Positions 7,221 to 13,486 are shown, counted from the stretch's first letter. The stretch is DNA of 13,486 nt from Desulfobacteraceae bacterium (GCA_027031325.1 JALVRI010000359.1:1-13486); one strand, 5' to 3'. The notes: generated by a model not told the origin, from the sequence alone. Numbers and translations are program-made.

Positions 7221-8367
7221 CGCATACTCCACTGTCGATTGCGGCGATTACTCCTATTATCTGGGCGATACCGCGGAACATGGGCTCGATCTTGATCACC
7301 GAACTTTTCTGCTGGTAGCTTTCACCGTAGGACACACCCAGGGTCACGGCCGGAATCTTGCGTGACAGGAAAATTGAAAGTTCAGACTCGCTGGGTTCGC
7401 TGATAGGTTTGAGGCCCAGCTTGCGCATGATGGCGATGGTGCTTTTGACCAGGGGATGGTTGAAGCGCAGGCGTGAAGCCCGGACATTACTGATGGTTTT
7501 AAGCTCGAGCCGAACTTCGTATTCATGGCCCAGTCCGTTTACTATGTCGTTGATTTCGTTATACAGGCTTTTTACCATTTCATCAGAGTCGCTGTGGATC
7601 TCGAAGCCCAGGGTGGCCTCGTGGGCGATCTGGCCGTGCTTGAGACCGCCGAATATCTTCCCGATTATTATTTTACTTCGCGGTTTGAGCGGCAGCCGCA
7701 GTTCCAGGATCTGGTTGATGACTTCGTTGAGTACCAGGATGGCGTTGGGTTGAAAGCGTTGCCGCCTTCCGGAGCGGTTGATGCTGCATTTTATCTCGCC
7801 CCTGATCATGCCGTCCGAATAGTAGTTCAGCCTGCCCAGCTCCCCGCCTTCGATACAGACCGCACCCCTGATGGGTGTGGACCAGGTCTTGAGCAGGTGG
7901 CGGATGCCCCGGAGATTTCCTTTTCCGATGGACTGGATAACCCCGGCCAGGACGATGTCGGACTCAAATTCCAGGCCCAGGTGGCGGAAAATGGCCGGCA
8001 AGGAGGCCAGCACTCCCACCCCCACCGAGTTGTCCAGTAAGCCTGCCCCGTAAATGGCGTTTTCCTTGATGGTGAAGTTGTGGTCAACGTCGTGGCCGAA
8101 AGGCGTATCCATGTGGGCCACCACGAAGATCGGGGGGCGATTTGGATTTGTTCCCCTGATGATGCCGATGGGGTTGCGATACCCATCGGTGGTGCACTCG
8201 TCCACCCGGAATTCGGCCAGGCGTTCCAGGAAGGCCGAGACGCGCGACTTTTCTTTGAAAGTCGGTGCCGGAATCTGGCCCAGCAGGACGATATTGGTGA
8301 TGATGGTCTCCATCAACGATTTTATTTTGTTTTCGAATTCGGGCATTCGATTGAGCAGCTCTTCCAT
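7213..8367 (-). CDS. M20-family peptidase-like protein lacking key active-site residues
   Basis: About 384 residues from the ATG at 8367, chosen for its AGGAG five bases upstream; the frame extends 23 codons further to a TTG without a site. Overall architecture is that of M20 zinc exopeptidases with a lid or dimerisation domain. Seen: VVAHMDTPFG (H85, D87) and GAGLLDNSVG (D112), matching the first metal ligands, IEGGELG (E173), and a dimerisation-type segment IGKIFGGLKHGQIAHEATLG at about 235-254. Where the family has the catalytic Glu-Glu (xEExGxxG) this protein has QSIGKGNLRG at 145-154. The last metal-binding histidine, expected near GES at 348-350, is also absent (SYQQKSS). It heads the unit with gpgS and moaA. 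Loss of peptidase activity, or a different reaction, is an inference from these substitutions. Confidence 0.78.
   Translation of the reverse strand: MEELLNRMPEFENKIKSLMETIITNIVLLGQIPAPTFKEKSRVSAFLERLAEFRVDECTTDGYRNPIGIIRGTNPNRPPIFVVAHMDTPFGHDVDHNFTIKENAIYGAGLLDNSVGVGVLASLPAIFRHLGLEFESDIVLAGVIQSIGKGNLRGIRHLLKTWSTPIRGAVCIEGGELGRLNYYSDGMIRGEIKCSINRSGRRQRFQPNAILVLNEVINQILELRLPLKPRSKIIIGKIFGGLKHGQIAHEATLGFEIHSDSDEMVKSLYNEINDIVNGLGHEYEVRLELKTISNVRASRLRFNHPLVKSTIAIMRKLGLKPISEPSESELSIFLSRKIPAVTLGVSYGESYQQKSSVIKIEPMFRGIAQIIGVIAAIDSGVCDE
7227..7232 (-). promoter_or_regulatory. Ribosome binding site deciding the gpgS start
   Basis: GTGGAG on the minus strand, six bases before the ATG at 7220. The GTG inside this site, at 7232, is in frame but has no Shine-Dalgarno sequence of its own. 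Confidence 0.6.
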
Positions 8368-8372
8368 GCCGT

Positions 8373-8377
8373 CTCCT
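8373..8377 (-). promoter_or_regulatory. Ribosome binding site deciding the M20-like gene start
   Basis: AGGAG on the minus strand, five bases before the ATG at 8367. It favours this start over the TTG at 8436. Confidence 0.65.
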
Positions 8378-8513
8378 GATTTTACGGAATCTGTCTGTGT
8401 GTATGACCGGCTTGCAACCCGGATTATGCACTTCAAATGCCTGAAAAAAGTAATTTCATTGAATTATTGGCTAGCCAGGATGTATTTGTTTGCAAGCGTA
8501 CCTTCAATCCTAT

Positions 8514-8535
8514 ACCTGCCTATCTGCCGGCAGGT
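8514..8535. repeat. Inverted repeat ACCTGCC-N8-GGCAGGT
   Basis: Perfect 7-bp arms at 8514-8520 and 8529-8535 around an 8-base centre, about 150 bases upstream of the M20-like start. No T-run follows on either strand, so a terminator is unlikely; an operator or chance repeat remains possible. Confidence 0.35.
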
Positions 8536-8600
8536 CAACAGGTTTGTACCGGCGGTCGGAGGAGTGGAGAAGGTCGCCTCAAGGGTTCCGGCCGGATTGG

Positions 8601-8613
8601 CCGGCAATGCCGG
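8601..8613. repeat. Short GC-rich inverted repeat after cobA-hemD
   Basis: CCGGC-AAT-GCCGG, flanked by a further GGCC-GGATT-GGCC palindrome at about 8590-8602, some 40 bases beyond the cobA-hemD stop. It could form the stem of a terminator for the tetrapyrrole unit, but no T-run follows. Confidence 0.3.
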
Positions 8614-8654
8614 AGCTTGTCAGGGCGCTTGTTCGTGGATCCGGAGAAAATTGG

Positions 8655-10199
8655 TCAAAGGGCAGCCTGCTGATTGAAAAAGTTCCTGATGGCTTCGCAA
8701 AGGCCATCTATGGTGTAATGTTGGGCAATCGTGGAAACCTTGTATCCCAGTTTTTCAGCGGTTTGAGCGGTTACGGGGCCGATACAGGCCACGGCCCCGG
8801 CGGCCTCAGGACCCTTGTAGCCGGCTCCGGAAGCCAGACGATCAAAGTTGGTCACCGTTGACGAGCTGGTGAAAGTCAGCATGTCGGCCGGGTTGTGATT
8901 GAAAAGATCGCCAAGCAGGGCCGCATCCGGGGTCTCGGCCACTGTCTTGTAGACCGGGACTTCGATCACCTCGGCGCCCATGGCCTTCAACTCCTTGGGT
9001 AAAACGGCCCGGGCCTCGGTTGCCCTTGCAAGCAGGATTCTGGCCTTGGAGATGTCCTGTCCGGCAAATGCCTCGACCACTGCTTCAGCCCTGTAATTTT
9101 CGGGGATCAGGTCGGTGTTGAGACCGTGGCCGGCAAGCCGTTTGGCTGTTGCCGGGCCTATGGCCGCCGTCTTGATTCCTGCCAGACAGCGCGAGTCCAT
9201 GCCCCTGGTTTCAAGGCGCCTGAAAAAGAAATCGACTCCGTTGACGCTGGTAAAGACGATCCAATCGAAAGATTCCAGGTCTGCCAGGGCCTTGTCCAAT
9301 TGTTCCCAGCTGTCGGGTTCCACCACCTTGATGGTGGGCATTTGAATACATTCGGCCCCCAGCTCGTGCAGGCGTTCAACAAGGTCGCTGGCCTGGGCCC
9401 GGGAGCGGGTGACGATTATCCTTTTGCCCAGCAAAGGCCTGCGTTCAAACCATTCAAGTGTCGGGCGCAGTTCGACGACCTTGCCCACGACAATGATGGC
9501 CGGGGCCTTGATTCCGGACTTGCGTACTCGTTGGACTATATTTTCCAGGCACCCGGTGACTGTGCGCTGCCGGCTGGTGGTTCCCCAGCGTACCAGAGCC
9601 ACGGGGGTGTCCGGAGACTTGCCGGCTTTCATCAGTCTGTCAACGATTTGCGCCAGGTTGCGTACTCCCATCAGGAAAACGAGGGTGCCGATCCCCCTGG
9701 CCAGGGACTGCCAGTCGATGGCCGAATCCTTTTTGGCAGGATCCTCGTGGCCGGTGATGAAAGCCACGCTGGAGGTGAATTTGCGATGGGTGAGGGGGAT
9801 TCCGGCGTAGGCCGGGGCGGCGATGGCCGAGGTGACTCCGGGGACGATTTCGAATTCGATTCCGGCCCCGGCCAGGACTTCGGCCTCCTCTCCTCCACGG
9901 CCGAAAATGAAGGGATCGCCGCCTTTCAGGCGGGTAACGGTTTTGCCCTCGGACGCTTTTTCCACCAACAGGGCGTTGATCTTTTCCTGGGACAGGGTAT
10001 GGTCGCCGCCTTTTTTGCCGACGTAAATCCGTTCGCAATCAGGCCGGGCGTGATCCAGGAGCCGGCCGGCCGCAAGATAGTCGTAAACCACCACGTCGGC
10101 AGCGGCGATGCATTCGGCCCCGCGGATGGTGATCAGGCCCGGATCACCAGGGCCGCCACCGACAAGGTAAACTTTGCCCTTAGCTGAATGGTGTTTCAT
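8655..10199 (-). CDS. cobA-hemD: Fused uroporphyrinogen-III C-methyltransferase / uroporphyrinogen-III synthase
   Basis: A 514-residue two-domain enzyme. Residues 8-250 are a CobA/SUMT methyltransferase: VYLVGGGPGDPGL at 10-22, VVYDYL, RLKGGDPFIFGRGGEE at about 90-105, IVPGVTSAIAAPAYAGIPLTHR, and GTLVFLMGV. It uses SAM to methylate uroporphyrinogen III at C2 and C7, giving precorrin-2. Residues about 258-510 are a HemD synthase (GKRIIVTRSRAQASDL, DWIVFTSVNGVDFFF, ARATEAR, DMLTFTSSSTVTNF, ACIGPVTAQTAEKLG) that closes hydroxymethylbilane to uroporphyrinogen III. The fusion sends the product directly to precorrin-2 and is common in sulfate reducers, clostridia and relatives. The ATG overlaps the 3' end of hemC by 20 bases; no well-spaced Shine-Dalgarno is seen, so expression may depend on coupling to hemC. 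Confidence 0.95.
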   Translation of the reverse strand: MKHHSAKGKVYLVGGGPGDPGLITIRGAECIAAADVVVYDYLAAGRLLDHARPDCERIYVGKKGGDHTLSQEKINALLVEKASEGKTVTRLKGGDPFIFGRGGEEAEVLAGAGIEFEIVPGVTSAIAAPAYAGIPLTHRKFTSSVAFITGHEDPAKKDSAIDWQSLARGIGTLVFLMGVRNLAQIVDRLMKAGKSPDTPVALVRWGTTSRQRTVTGCLENIVQRVRKSGIKAPAIIVVGKVVELRPTLEWFERRPLLGKRIIVTRSRAQASDLVERLHELGAECIQMPTIKVVEPDSWEQLDKALADLESFDWIVFTSVNGVDFFFRRLETRGMDSRCLAGIKTAAIGPATAKRLAGHGLNTDLIPENYRAEAVVEAFAGQDISKARILLARATEARAVLPKELKAMGAEVIEVPVYKTVAETPDAALLGDLFNHNPADMLTFTSSSTVTNFDRLASGAGYKGPEAAGAVACIGPVTAQTAEKLGYKVSTIAQHYTIDGLCEAIRNFFNQQAAL

Positions 10200-11121
10200 C
10201 TCTTTTCAATTGCTCCAGGATTTGGCTGCCTCCCCTGGCAAGCAGGCCGGTGGCCAGTTCGACACCAAGTTGACGCCCCTGCCCGGGGCTGCCGCTGAGA
10301 CGGTCCCTGATCATATGGGTTCCATCCAGGGAAGAAATCATTCCGGTCAGTTCGAGCCCGCCGTCAATAAGCCTTCCGTGGGCGGCGATGGGTACCTGGC
10401 AACCTCCTTCGAGGCGGGCCAGGAAAGCCCTTTCGGCTTCCACCACCAACCGGGTCGGCTCGTGATCGAGGGCTGCCGCCAGGGGACCGATTTTAGGATC
10501 GTCCTGCCTGATTTCAATACACAACGCCCCCTGGCCCACGGCGGGAATGACTCTATCGGTTGCCAGATACTCGCTCACCCTGTCTTCCAGGCCGAGGCGG
10601 CATATTCCGGCCGCCGCCAAAATGATTGCGTCCATCCGGCCGCCGGCCAGTTTTTTCAAACGGGTATCCAGGTTGCCGCGCAAGGGCCGGATGACAAGGT
10701 CGGGCCTGAGGTGAAGGATCTGGGCTGCGCGCCGCAGGCTGCTGGTTCCGATAGATGATCCTTGCGGCAGGTCTTCCAGCTTTTTACCGTCTTTAGCAAT
10801 CAGAACGTCGTGGGGCTTTTCCCGCTCGGGGACAGCCCCGATGACAAGCCCGGCAGGCACATCGGCCGGCATGTCTTTCATGCTGTGAACCGCAAGATCG
10901 ATCCTGCCTTCCAGCAGGGCCTGCTCTATCTCTTTGACAAAAAGACCCTTGCCGCCGACCTTGGCCAGGGGGACATCCAGGATCTTGTCTCCCTTGGTCT
11001 TGATCTTGACGATTTCGACGGCCGTTTGCCGGCAACGGGTCTCCAGTGCGGTTTTAACCCAATTGGCCTGCCAGAGGGCAAGCTTGCTGCCGCGGGTCCC
11101 GATACGAATCGGCGCTTCCAT
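10180..11121 (-). CDS. hemC: Porphobilinogen deaminase (hydroxymethylbilane synthase)
   Basis: 313 residues from the ATG at 11121, the usual family length; a TTG 15 codons upstream is in frame but lies inside the zinc-ribbon gene. The enzyme polymerises four porphobilinogens to hydroxymethylbilane, the substrate of the HemD domain encoded next. Seen: IRIGTRGSKLALWQA at the N-terminus, DLAVHSMKDMP (catalytic Asp83), GTSSLRRAAQI, RGNLDTRL, AVGQGALCIE, and LEGGCQVPIAA, whose C241 carries the dipyrromethane cofactor. The start codon shares one base with the stop of the upstream fmdB-like gene (TGATG), a strong sign of coupled translation. The upstream sequence has only a weak ribosome site. Confidence 0.96.
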   Translation of the reverse strand: MEAPIRIGTRGSKLALWQANWVKTALETRCRQTAVEIVKIKTKGDKILDVPLAKVGGKGLFVKEIEQALLEGRIDLAVHSMKDMPADVPAGLVIGAVPEREKPHDVLIAKDGKKLEDLPQGSSIGTSSLRRAAQILHLRPDLVIRPLRGNLDTRLKKLAGGRMDAIILAAAGICRLGLEDRVSEYLATDRVIPAVGQGALCIEIRQDDPKIGPLAAALDHEPTRLVVEAERAFLARLEGGCQVPIAAHGRLIDGGLELTGMISSLDGTHMIRDRLSGSPGQGRQLGVELATGLLARGGSQILEQLKRDETPFS

Positions 11122-11345
11122 CAGTGCCCGCAACTCGAACAACTTGTCGCCGTACAGCCGCTGCAACTGCTGGAAGACGATTTTACCGTCTGCCCGCCTG
11201 AGCCCTTGGAGATGAAGCCGCAGGCCGACATGAGGCGTATCACCTTGGTGCTGTTACACTTGGGACAGGCCGGATTTTCCCGGCCCATTACAAGATACTC
11301 GAAATTCTGGTTACATTCCTGGCAAGTATATTCGTATATCGGCAT
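11121..11345 (-). CDS. FmdB-family small zinc-ribbon protein
   Basis: 74 residues. The N-terminus MPIYEYTCQECNQNFE, with a second pair in ACPKC, gives a CxxC...CxxC zinc ribbon (C8, C11, C27, C30), the hallmark of the FmdB/CxxC_CXXC_SSSS family. The tail is rich in Ser, Cys and Gly (SCSGC...SCSSCGH), also typical. Members are called putative regulatory proteins from one early link to formamidase, but a firm role is not established. GGGAG lies eight bases before the ATG. It sits three bases after the stop of a 29-codon small ORF and runs into hemC through TGATG, so it is probably made with the tetrapyrrole enzymes. Confidence 0.9.
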   Translation of the reverse strand: MPIYEYTCQECNQNFEYLVMGRENPACPKCNSTKVIRLMSACGFISKGSGGQTVKSSSSSCSGCTATSCSSCGH

Positions 11346-11348
11346 TTC

Positions 11349-11438
11349 TCAGACTCCCGTAAGGTTGCTTTGCCCGGCCCTTTTTCGAGATTCGGAAAAA
11401 GATACTATATCCAATGGCCTCAAAAAATCAACCTCCAT
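11349..11438 (-). CDS. Small ORF of 29 codons with perfect Shine-Dalgarno, possible leader peptide
   Basis: Seen directly: AGGAGG at 11443-11448 (minus strand), four bases, ATG at 11436-11438, then 29 sense codons (beginning MEVDFLRPLDIV and ending GQSNLTGV) and TGA at 11349-11351. The stop is three bases before the ATG of the fmdB-like gene. The peptide has a hydrophobic/acidic start and a basic middle (SRKRAG); no known family is recognised and there are no cysteines or histidines. It may be a leader peptide controlling the zinc-ribbon/hemC/cobA-hemD unit, a small protein, or chance. A possible promoter lies inside it, which would conflict with a role as the first gene of the transcript unless there is another promoter upstream. 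Confidence 0.4.
   Translation of the reverse strand: MEVDFLRPLDIVSFSESRKRAGQSNLTGV
11380..11401. repeat. Inverted repeat CTTTTTC-N8-GAAAAAG, operator-like
   Basis: Perfect 7-bp arms at 11380-11386 and 11395-11401, just downstream of the candidate -10 at 11404-11409, where the transcript would begin. The position suits an operator for the tetrapyrrole unit. It also lies within the 29-codon ORF, so it could be coincidental. Confidence 0.3.
11404..11431 (-). promoter_or_regulatory. Candidate sigma-70-type promoter for fmdB-like/hemC/cobA-hemD
   Basis: Minus strand: -35 TTGATT at 11426-11431, 16-base spacer, -10 TATAGT at 11404-11409. The predicted start near 11397 would give a leader of about 50 bases to the fmdB-like ATG. 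Hexamers match consensus at four and five of six positions. If used, it begins inside the 29-codon ORF. Confidence 0.35.
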
Positions 11439-11533
11439 GGTACCTCCTGCCGCCAATCACACATAGCTTTCAGCCCGGATTTTGCATCTGGCGAGTTTGG
11501 CGAAGATGGGAGACGGTGGGCGGGCAGGCCTTG

Positions 11534-12874
11534 TCAGCCTCCTTGGCTGTTTGCCGAAGACCCCGCTTTCAAGGCTGCGATCTGGTCTGAACAATCGTAA
11601 CCGCAGCTTGTTGCCATCCGGAATTGTTCCAGGGCCTTTTCGACTTGCCTGTCTTCCAGGTAGATTTTGGCCAGGCGCTGGCGATAGAGCCCGTTTTCAG
11701 GTGCCAGGGCCACGCTTTGACGGCAGAAGGTTGAGGCGATTTCCGGGTTTTCACCCTGGCGATGGTAGAGCCAACCCAGGGTCGAGAGGGCTTCGGCATC
11801 GTTCGGATTGCGCTTGACCGCCTGTTTGAAGGCCTTGATGGCACCGGCATGATCGTCCAGGGCCAGCCGGCATTTGCCAAGCAGACACTGGGCCGGGGCC
11901 GAGCCGGGTCTGAGATCGGTTGCCCGTCTAAGGTGGGGCAGACCTTTTTTCCATTCCTTTTGCTCGGCATAGAGCCGGCCGAGCTGGAAATGGATTTCAA
12001 AAACGTCCTCCTGCAGCTGCAGGGCCGCCAACCAGCTGCCTTCGGCCTTTTCGCGGGCCCCCCGGATGTAATGAATGAGGCCGATATTATAGACGGCCAT
12101 GACTTCGTTCGGGTCCAGTTCCAGGGCCTTTTTGAATTCAGCCAGCGCAGCTGCGTACTTTTCCTGTTTGCCGTAACATACGCCCAGGCTGTTGCGCACG
12201 TTGACGTTTGCCGGGTCCAGTTCGAGGGCCTTGTGGTATTCGGCCACGGCCTTGTCGAGCCGGCCTTCCTGGTAATACCTGTCTCCGCTGATATTGAGGC
12301 TCACGGCGTCGAAGATGACCACGCTGCCCGGGCCGAAGAAGGCGGCATGGTCAAGGGCTTTGCAGGCATTTCCCGGGATCTGGAAGGGCTTGAAATCGAG
12401 CAGTGGATATTTTGCGATCCCGAAGGACAGGGACAGGTCCTTGATCTGTTGCCGGGCGCCGGCTGCAATCAGTTCGGCCACCGAGCGGGGATCGGAAACC
12501 TGTCGGCCTCCAATCCAGTACATGGCCAGGTCCGGTGCCAGCAGCCCGCCCACCGTTTCCTGTCCGGGTGCGGCCTTGCGCACCACCGTCTCAAGGTCGC
12601 AAAGCAGGATGGTTTCATCGCTTGCAGACCTGAGCAAACGGTCCTGCTTGATGGCCAGGACGAAAAAGGAGGGCCAATTAGCGGCGCGGTTTTCGGCTTC
12701 CGACATGAGGGCGTGGGCGGTGCCGAAGCTGCTCATCCACTGCGCAACACTTGGCCATTCGGCGACCGCCGGGCTTGGTTGCCTGTCCTGACTTGGCTGC
12801 CGGCTTCCTTCAGGGCCGGTCTTGTAGAGGTAGGCGTAAGGATCGACCTGGGGAACATCAGGAGTATTCTTCAT
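11534..12874 (-). CDS. TPR protein with a degenerate GGDEF-like N-terminal half
   Basis: 446 residues. The second half (about 195-425) is a run of tetratricopeptide repeats, seen in repeated units such as GDRYYQEGRLDKAVAEYHKALELDP and its neighbours with the A/L-G-x-x-x-x-x-x-x-Y-x-x-A-x-x-x-F/Y-x-x-A-L-x-L-x-P pattern. Such repeats mediate protein-protein contacts. Residues about 68-190 recall the tail of a GGDEF domain: LSLSFGIAKYP at 147-157 and a KALDHAAFFGPGSVVIFD segment where diguanylate cyclases have their final helix and strand. The GG(D/E)EF loop is replaced by GGLLAPDL near 109-116, so cyclase activity is not expected. No signal peptide or membrane segment is seen. No good ribosome site precedes the ATG. 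It lies 39 bases after selA, so may share its transcript. Confidence 0.8.
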   Translation of the reverse strand: MKNTPDVPQVDPYAYLYKTGPEGSRQPSQDRQPSPAVAEWPSVAQWMSSFGTAHALMSEAENRAANWPSFFVLAIKQDRLLRSASDETILLCDLETVVRKAAPGQETVGGLLAPDLAMYWIGGRQVSDPRSVAELIAAGARQQIKDLSLSFGIAKYPLLDFKPFQIPGNACKALDHAAFFGPGSVVIFDAVSLNISGDRYYQEGRLDKAVAEYHKALELDPANVNVRNSLGVCYGKQEKYAAALAEFKKALELDPNEVMAVYNIGLIHYIRGAREKAEGSWLAALQLQEDVFEIHFQLGRLYAEQKEWKKGLPHLRRATDLRPGSAPAQCLLGKCRLALDDHAGAIKAFKQAVKRNPNDAEALSTLGWLYHRQGENPEIASTFCRQSVALAPENGLYRQRLAKIYLEDRQVEKALEQFRMATSCGYDCSDQIAALKAGSSANSQGG

Positions 12875-12913
12875 TTCGGGAAAGCCTGTTTTTCCTTGAT
12901 CTCAATCCAAAAT

Positions 12914-13486
12914 TCAGCTTTGGGCTCCGGGAGCCCGGTTTTTGATTTCCGCAAGCACCTTGCCCAGCGCAGCAACGACCAGATCGATTTCATCGGTCCG
13001 GACGGTTCGCATGTCAAGGATAAACCGGTCGCTGTCGATTCTTCCGATCACCGGGGGACTGGTTCGGCGCAGACCACTTTCAATCAAATTTACCGATATG
13101 GTCTTGTGCCGCAGGGCCACCCCCTTGCTTTGGATGGCCAAAAGTGGCAGGGCGCCTCCGCCGGCCCGTGCATCCAGGTCCACGACTTCTATTTCCAGGC
13201 CCTCGAGGGCCGGGTTGTCAAGGGCCTGGGCGAGTTGTTGGGCCTTGGCCTCCACCTTGGCCGGCGATTCCGTCAGGGCGGCCAGGGTGGGTATCTGCTC
13301 GACGGCGCCGTCCGGGTCATGGTAGATCTGGAGGGTTGCTTCAAGGGCGGCCAGGGTCATCTTGTCGATCCGCAAAGCCCGTGCCAGGGGATTTTTCTTG
13401 ATCTTGGCGACCAAATCGTGCCGCCCGACGATCAGGCCGGCCTGGGGACCGCCCAGGAGCTTGTCCCCGCTGAAAGTAACCAGGTC
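12914..13486 (-). CDS. selA: L-seryl-tRNA(Sec) selenium transferase (selenocysteine synthase), C-terminal part
   Basis: The frame is open to the window edge, so only the last 190 residues are present and the start is outside. Seen: DLVTFSGDKLLGGPQAG at the very edge, containing the lysine that holds pyridoxal phosphate in SelA, followed by KNPLARALRIDKMTLAALEATL and GRIDSDRFILDMRTV, all typical of SelA. The enzyme converts Ser-tRNA(Sec) to Sec-tRNA(Sec) with selenophosphate, so the organism very likely makes selenoproteins. The TTG at 13414 is only an internal codon and should not be taken as the start. selB often lies beside selA, but nothing beyond the edge can be seen. The TPR gene follows after a 39-base gap. 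Confidence 0.96.
   Translation of the reverse strand, partial: DLVTFSGDKLLGGPQAGLIVGRHDLVAKIKKNPLARALRIDKMTLAALEATLQIYHDPDGAVEQIPTLAALTESPAKVEAKAQQLAQALDNPALEGLEIEVVDLDARAGGGALPLLAIQSKGVALRHKTISVNLIESGLRRTSPPVIGRIDSDRFILDMRTVRTDEIDLVVAALGKVLAEIKNRAPGAQS

Larger units (their letters stand above)
8368..8654. other. Intergenic region upstream of the M20-like/gpgS/moaA unit
   Basis: A 287-base gap that must carry the 3' end of the tetrapyrrole unit and the promoter of the M20-like unit. The half near the M20-like gene (about 8437-8500) is AT-rich. A CATAAT -10-like hexamer occurs there on the minus strand, without a good -35. The half near cobA-hemD is GC-rich, with short inverted repeats. No gene and no T-tailed terminator was recognised. 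Confidence 0.4.

Noticed and set aside
6633..7295. Plus-strand open frame of 220 codons opposite gpgS
   Set aside because: Antisense shadow of gpgS, whose full motif set is on the minus strand.
8567..8677. Plus-strand GTG-started frame of 37 codons in the gap before cobA-hemD
   Set aside because: The purine-rich stretch is too close to the GTG to serve as a ribosome site, and the frame runs into the opposite strand of cobA-hemD.
9126..10187. Long plus-strand open frame (353 codons) opposite cobA-hemD
   Set aside because: It is the antisense shadow of a clearly recognised gene in GC-rich sequence; its translation is low-complexity, Gly/Asp/Phe-rich and shows no family motif.
10762..11466. 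Plus-strand open frame of 234 codons opposite hemC and the fmdB-like gene
   Set aside because: It lies opposite two well-supported genes with intact motifs, has no clear ribosome site and resembles no family.
13414..13486. SelA starting at the TTG at 13414
   Set aside because: The frame continues to the window edge and encodes the conserved pyridoxal-phosphate lysine segment upstream of that codon, so the true start is outside.

Overview
The window looks like a stretch of chromosome from a moderately GC-rich anaerobic bacterium, most likely a deltaproteobacterium in the broad sense (Desulfobacterota or a relative). The pointers are a fused uroporphyrinogen-III methyltransferase/synthase behind hemC and an FmdB-type zinc ribbon, a selenocysteine synthase (selA), molybdopterin biosynthesis (moaA), and several two-domain c-di-GMP-type signalling proteins. 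The assignment is an inference from gene content. No rRNA, tRNA, CRISPR array, insertion sequence or phage gene was seen.

Layout. (1) 1-771, plus strand: 3' part of a class I SAM-dependent methyltransferase. Everything else reads on the minus strand, so the order of transcription runs from high to low coordinates. (2) 774-2756 and 2757-4868: a membrane GAF/HD-GYP protein and, directly upstream with abutting stop and start codons, a PilZ-domain protein with an acyltransferase-like C-terminal half. (3) 4869-5259: a 391-base stretch with no convincing gene but with a strong hairpin plus T-run that points along the plus strand. (4) 5260-8367: a tight three-gene unit, M20-like peptidase homologue, glucosyl-3-phosphoglycerate synthase, moaA, joined by 8-bp and 4-bp overlaps. 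(5) 8368-8654: gap with two short inverted repeats. (6) 8655-11438: tetrapyrrole unit, transcribed as a 29-codon small ORF with a perfect AGGAGG, then an FmdB-like zinc ribbon, hemC and cobA-hemD, with overlapping or near-abutting junctions. (7) 11534-12874: TPR protein with a decayed GGDEF-like N-terminal half. (8) 12914-13486: C-terminal part of selA, running off the window.

How the genes fit together. HemC and CobA-HemD together make uroporphyrinogen III and methylate it to precorrin-2, the branch leading to siroheme, cobalamin and, in many sulfate reducers, heme by the siroheme-dependent route. MoaA and SelA fit an organism using molybdenum or tungsten and selenium enzymes. The PilZ/HD-GYP pair and the GGDEF-like TPR protein suggest c-di-GMP-linked signalling, though the GGDEF-like part appears inactive. 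GpgS suggests the compatible solute glucosylglycerate, but the matching phosphatase is not in this window. The points most worth a second look are the small ORF ahead of fmdB, the plus-strand terminator-like structure between moaA and the PilZ gene, the peptidase homologue that has lost key active-site residues, and the PilZ-acyltransferase fusion.
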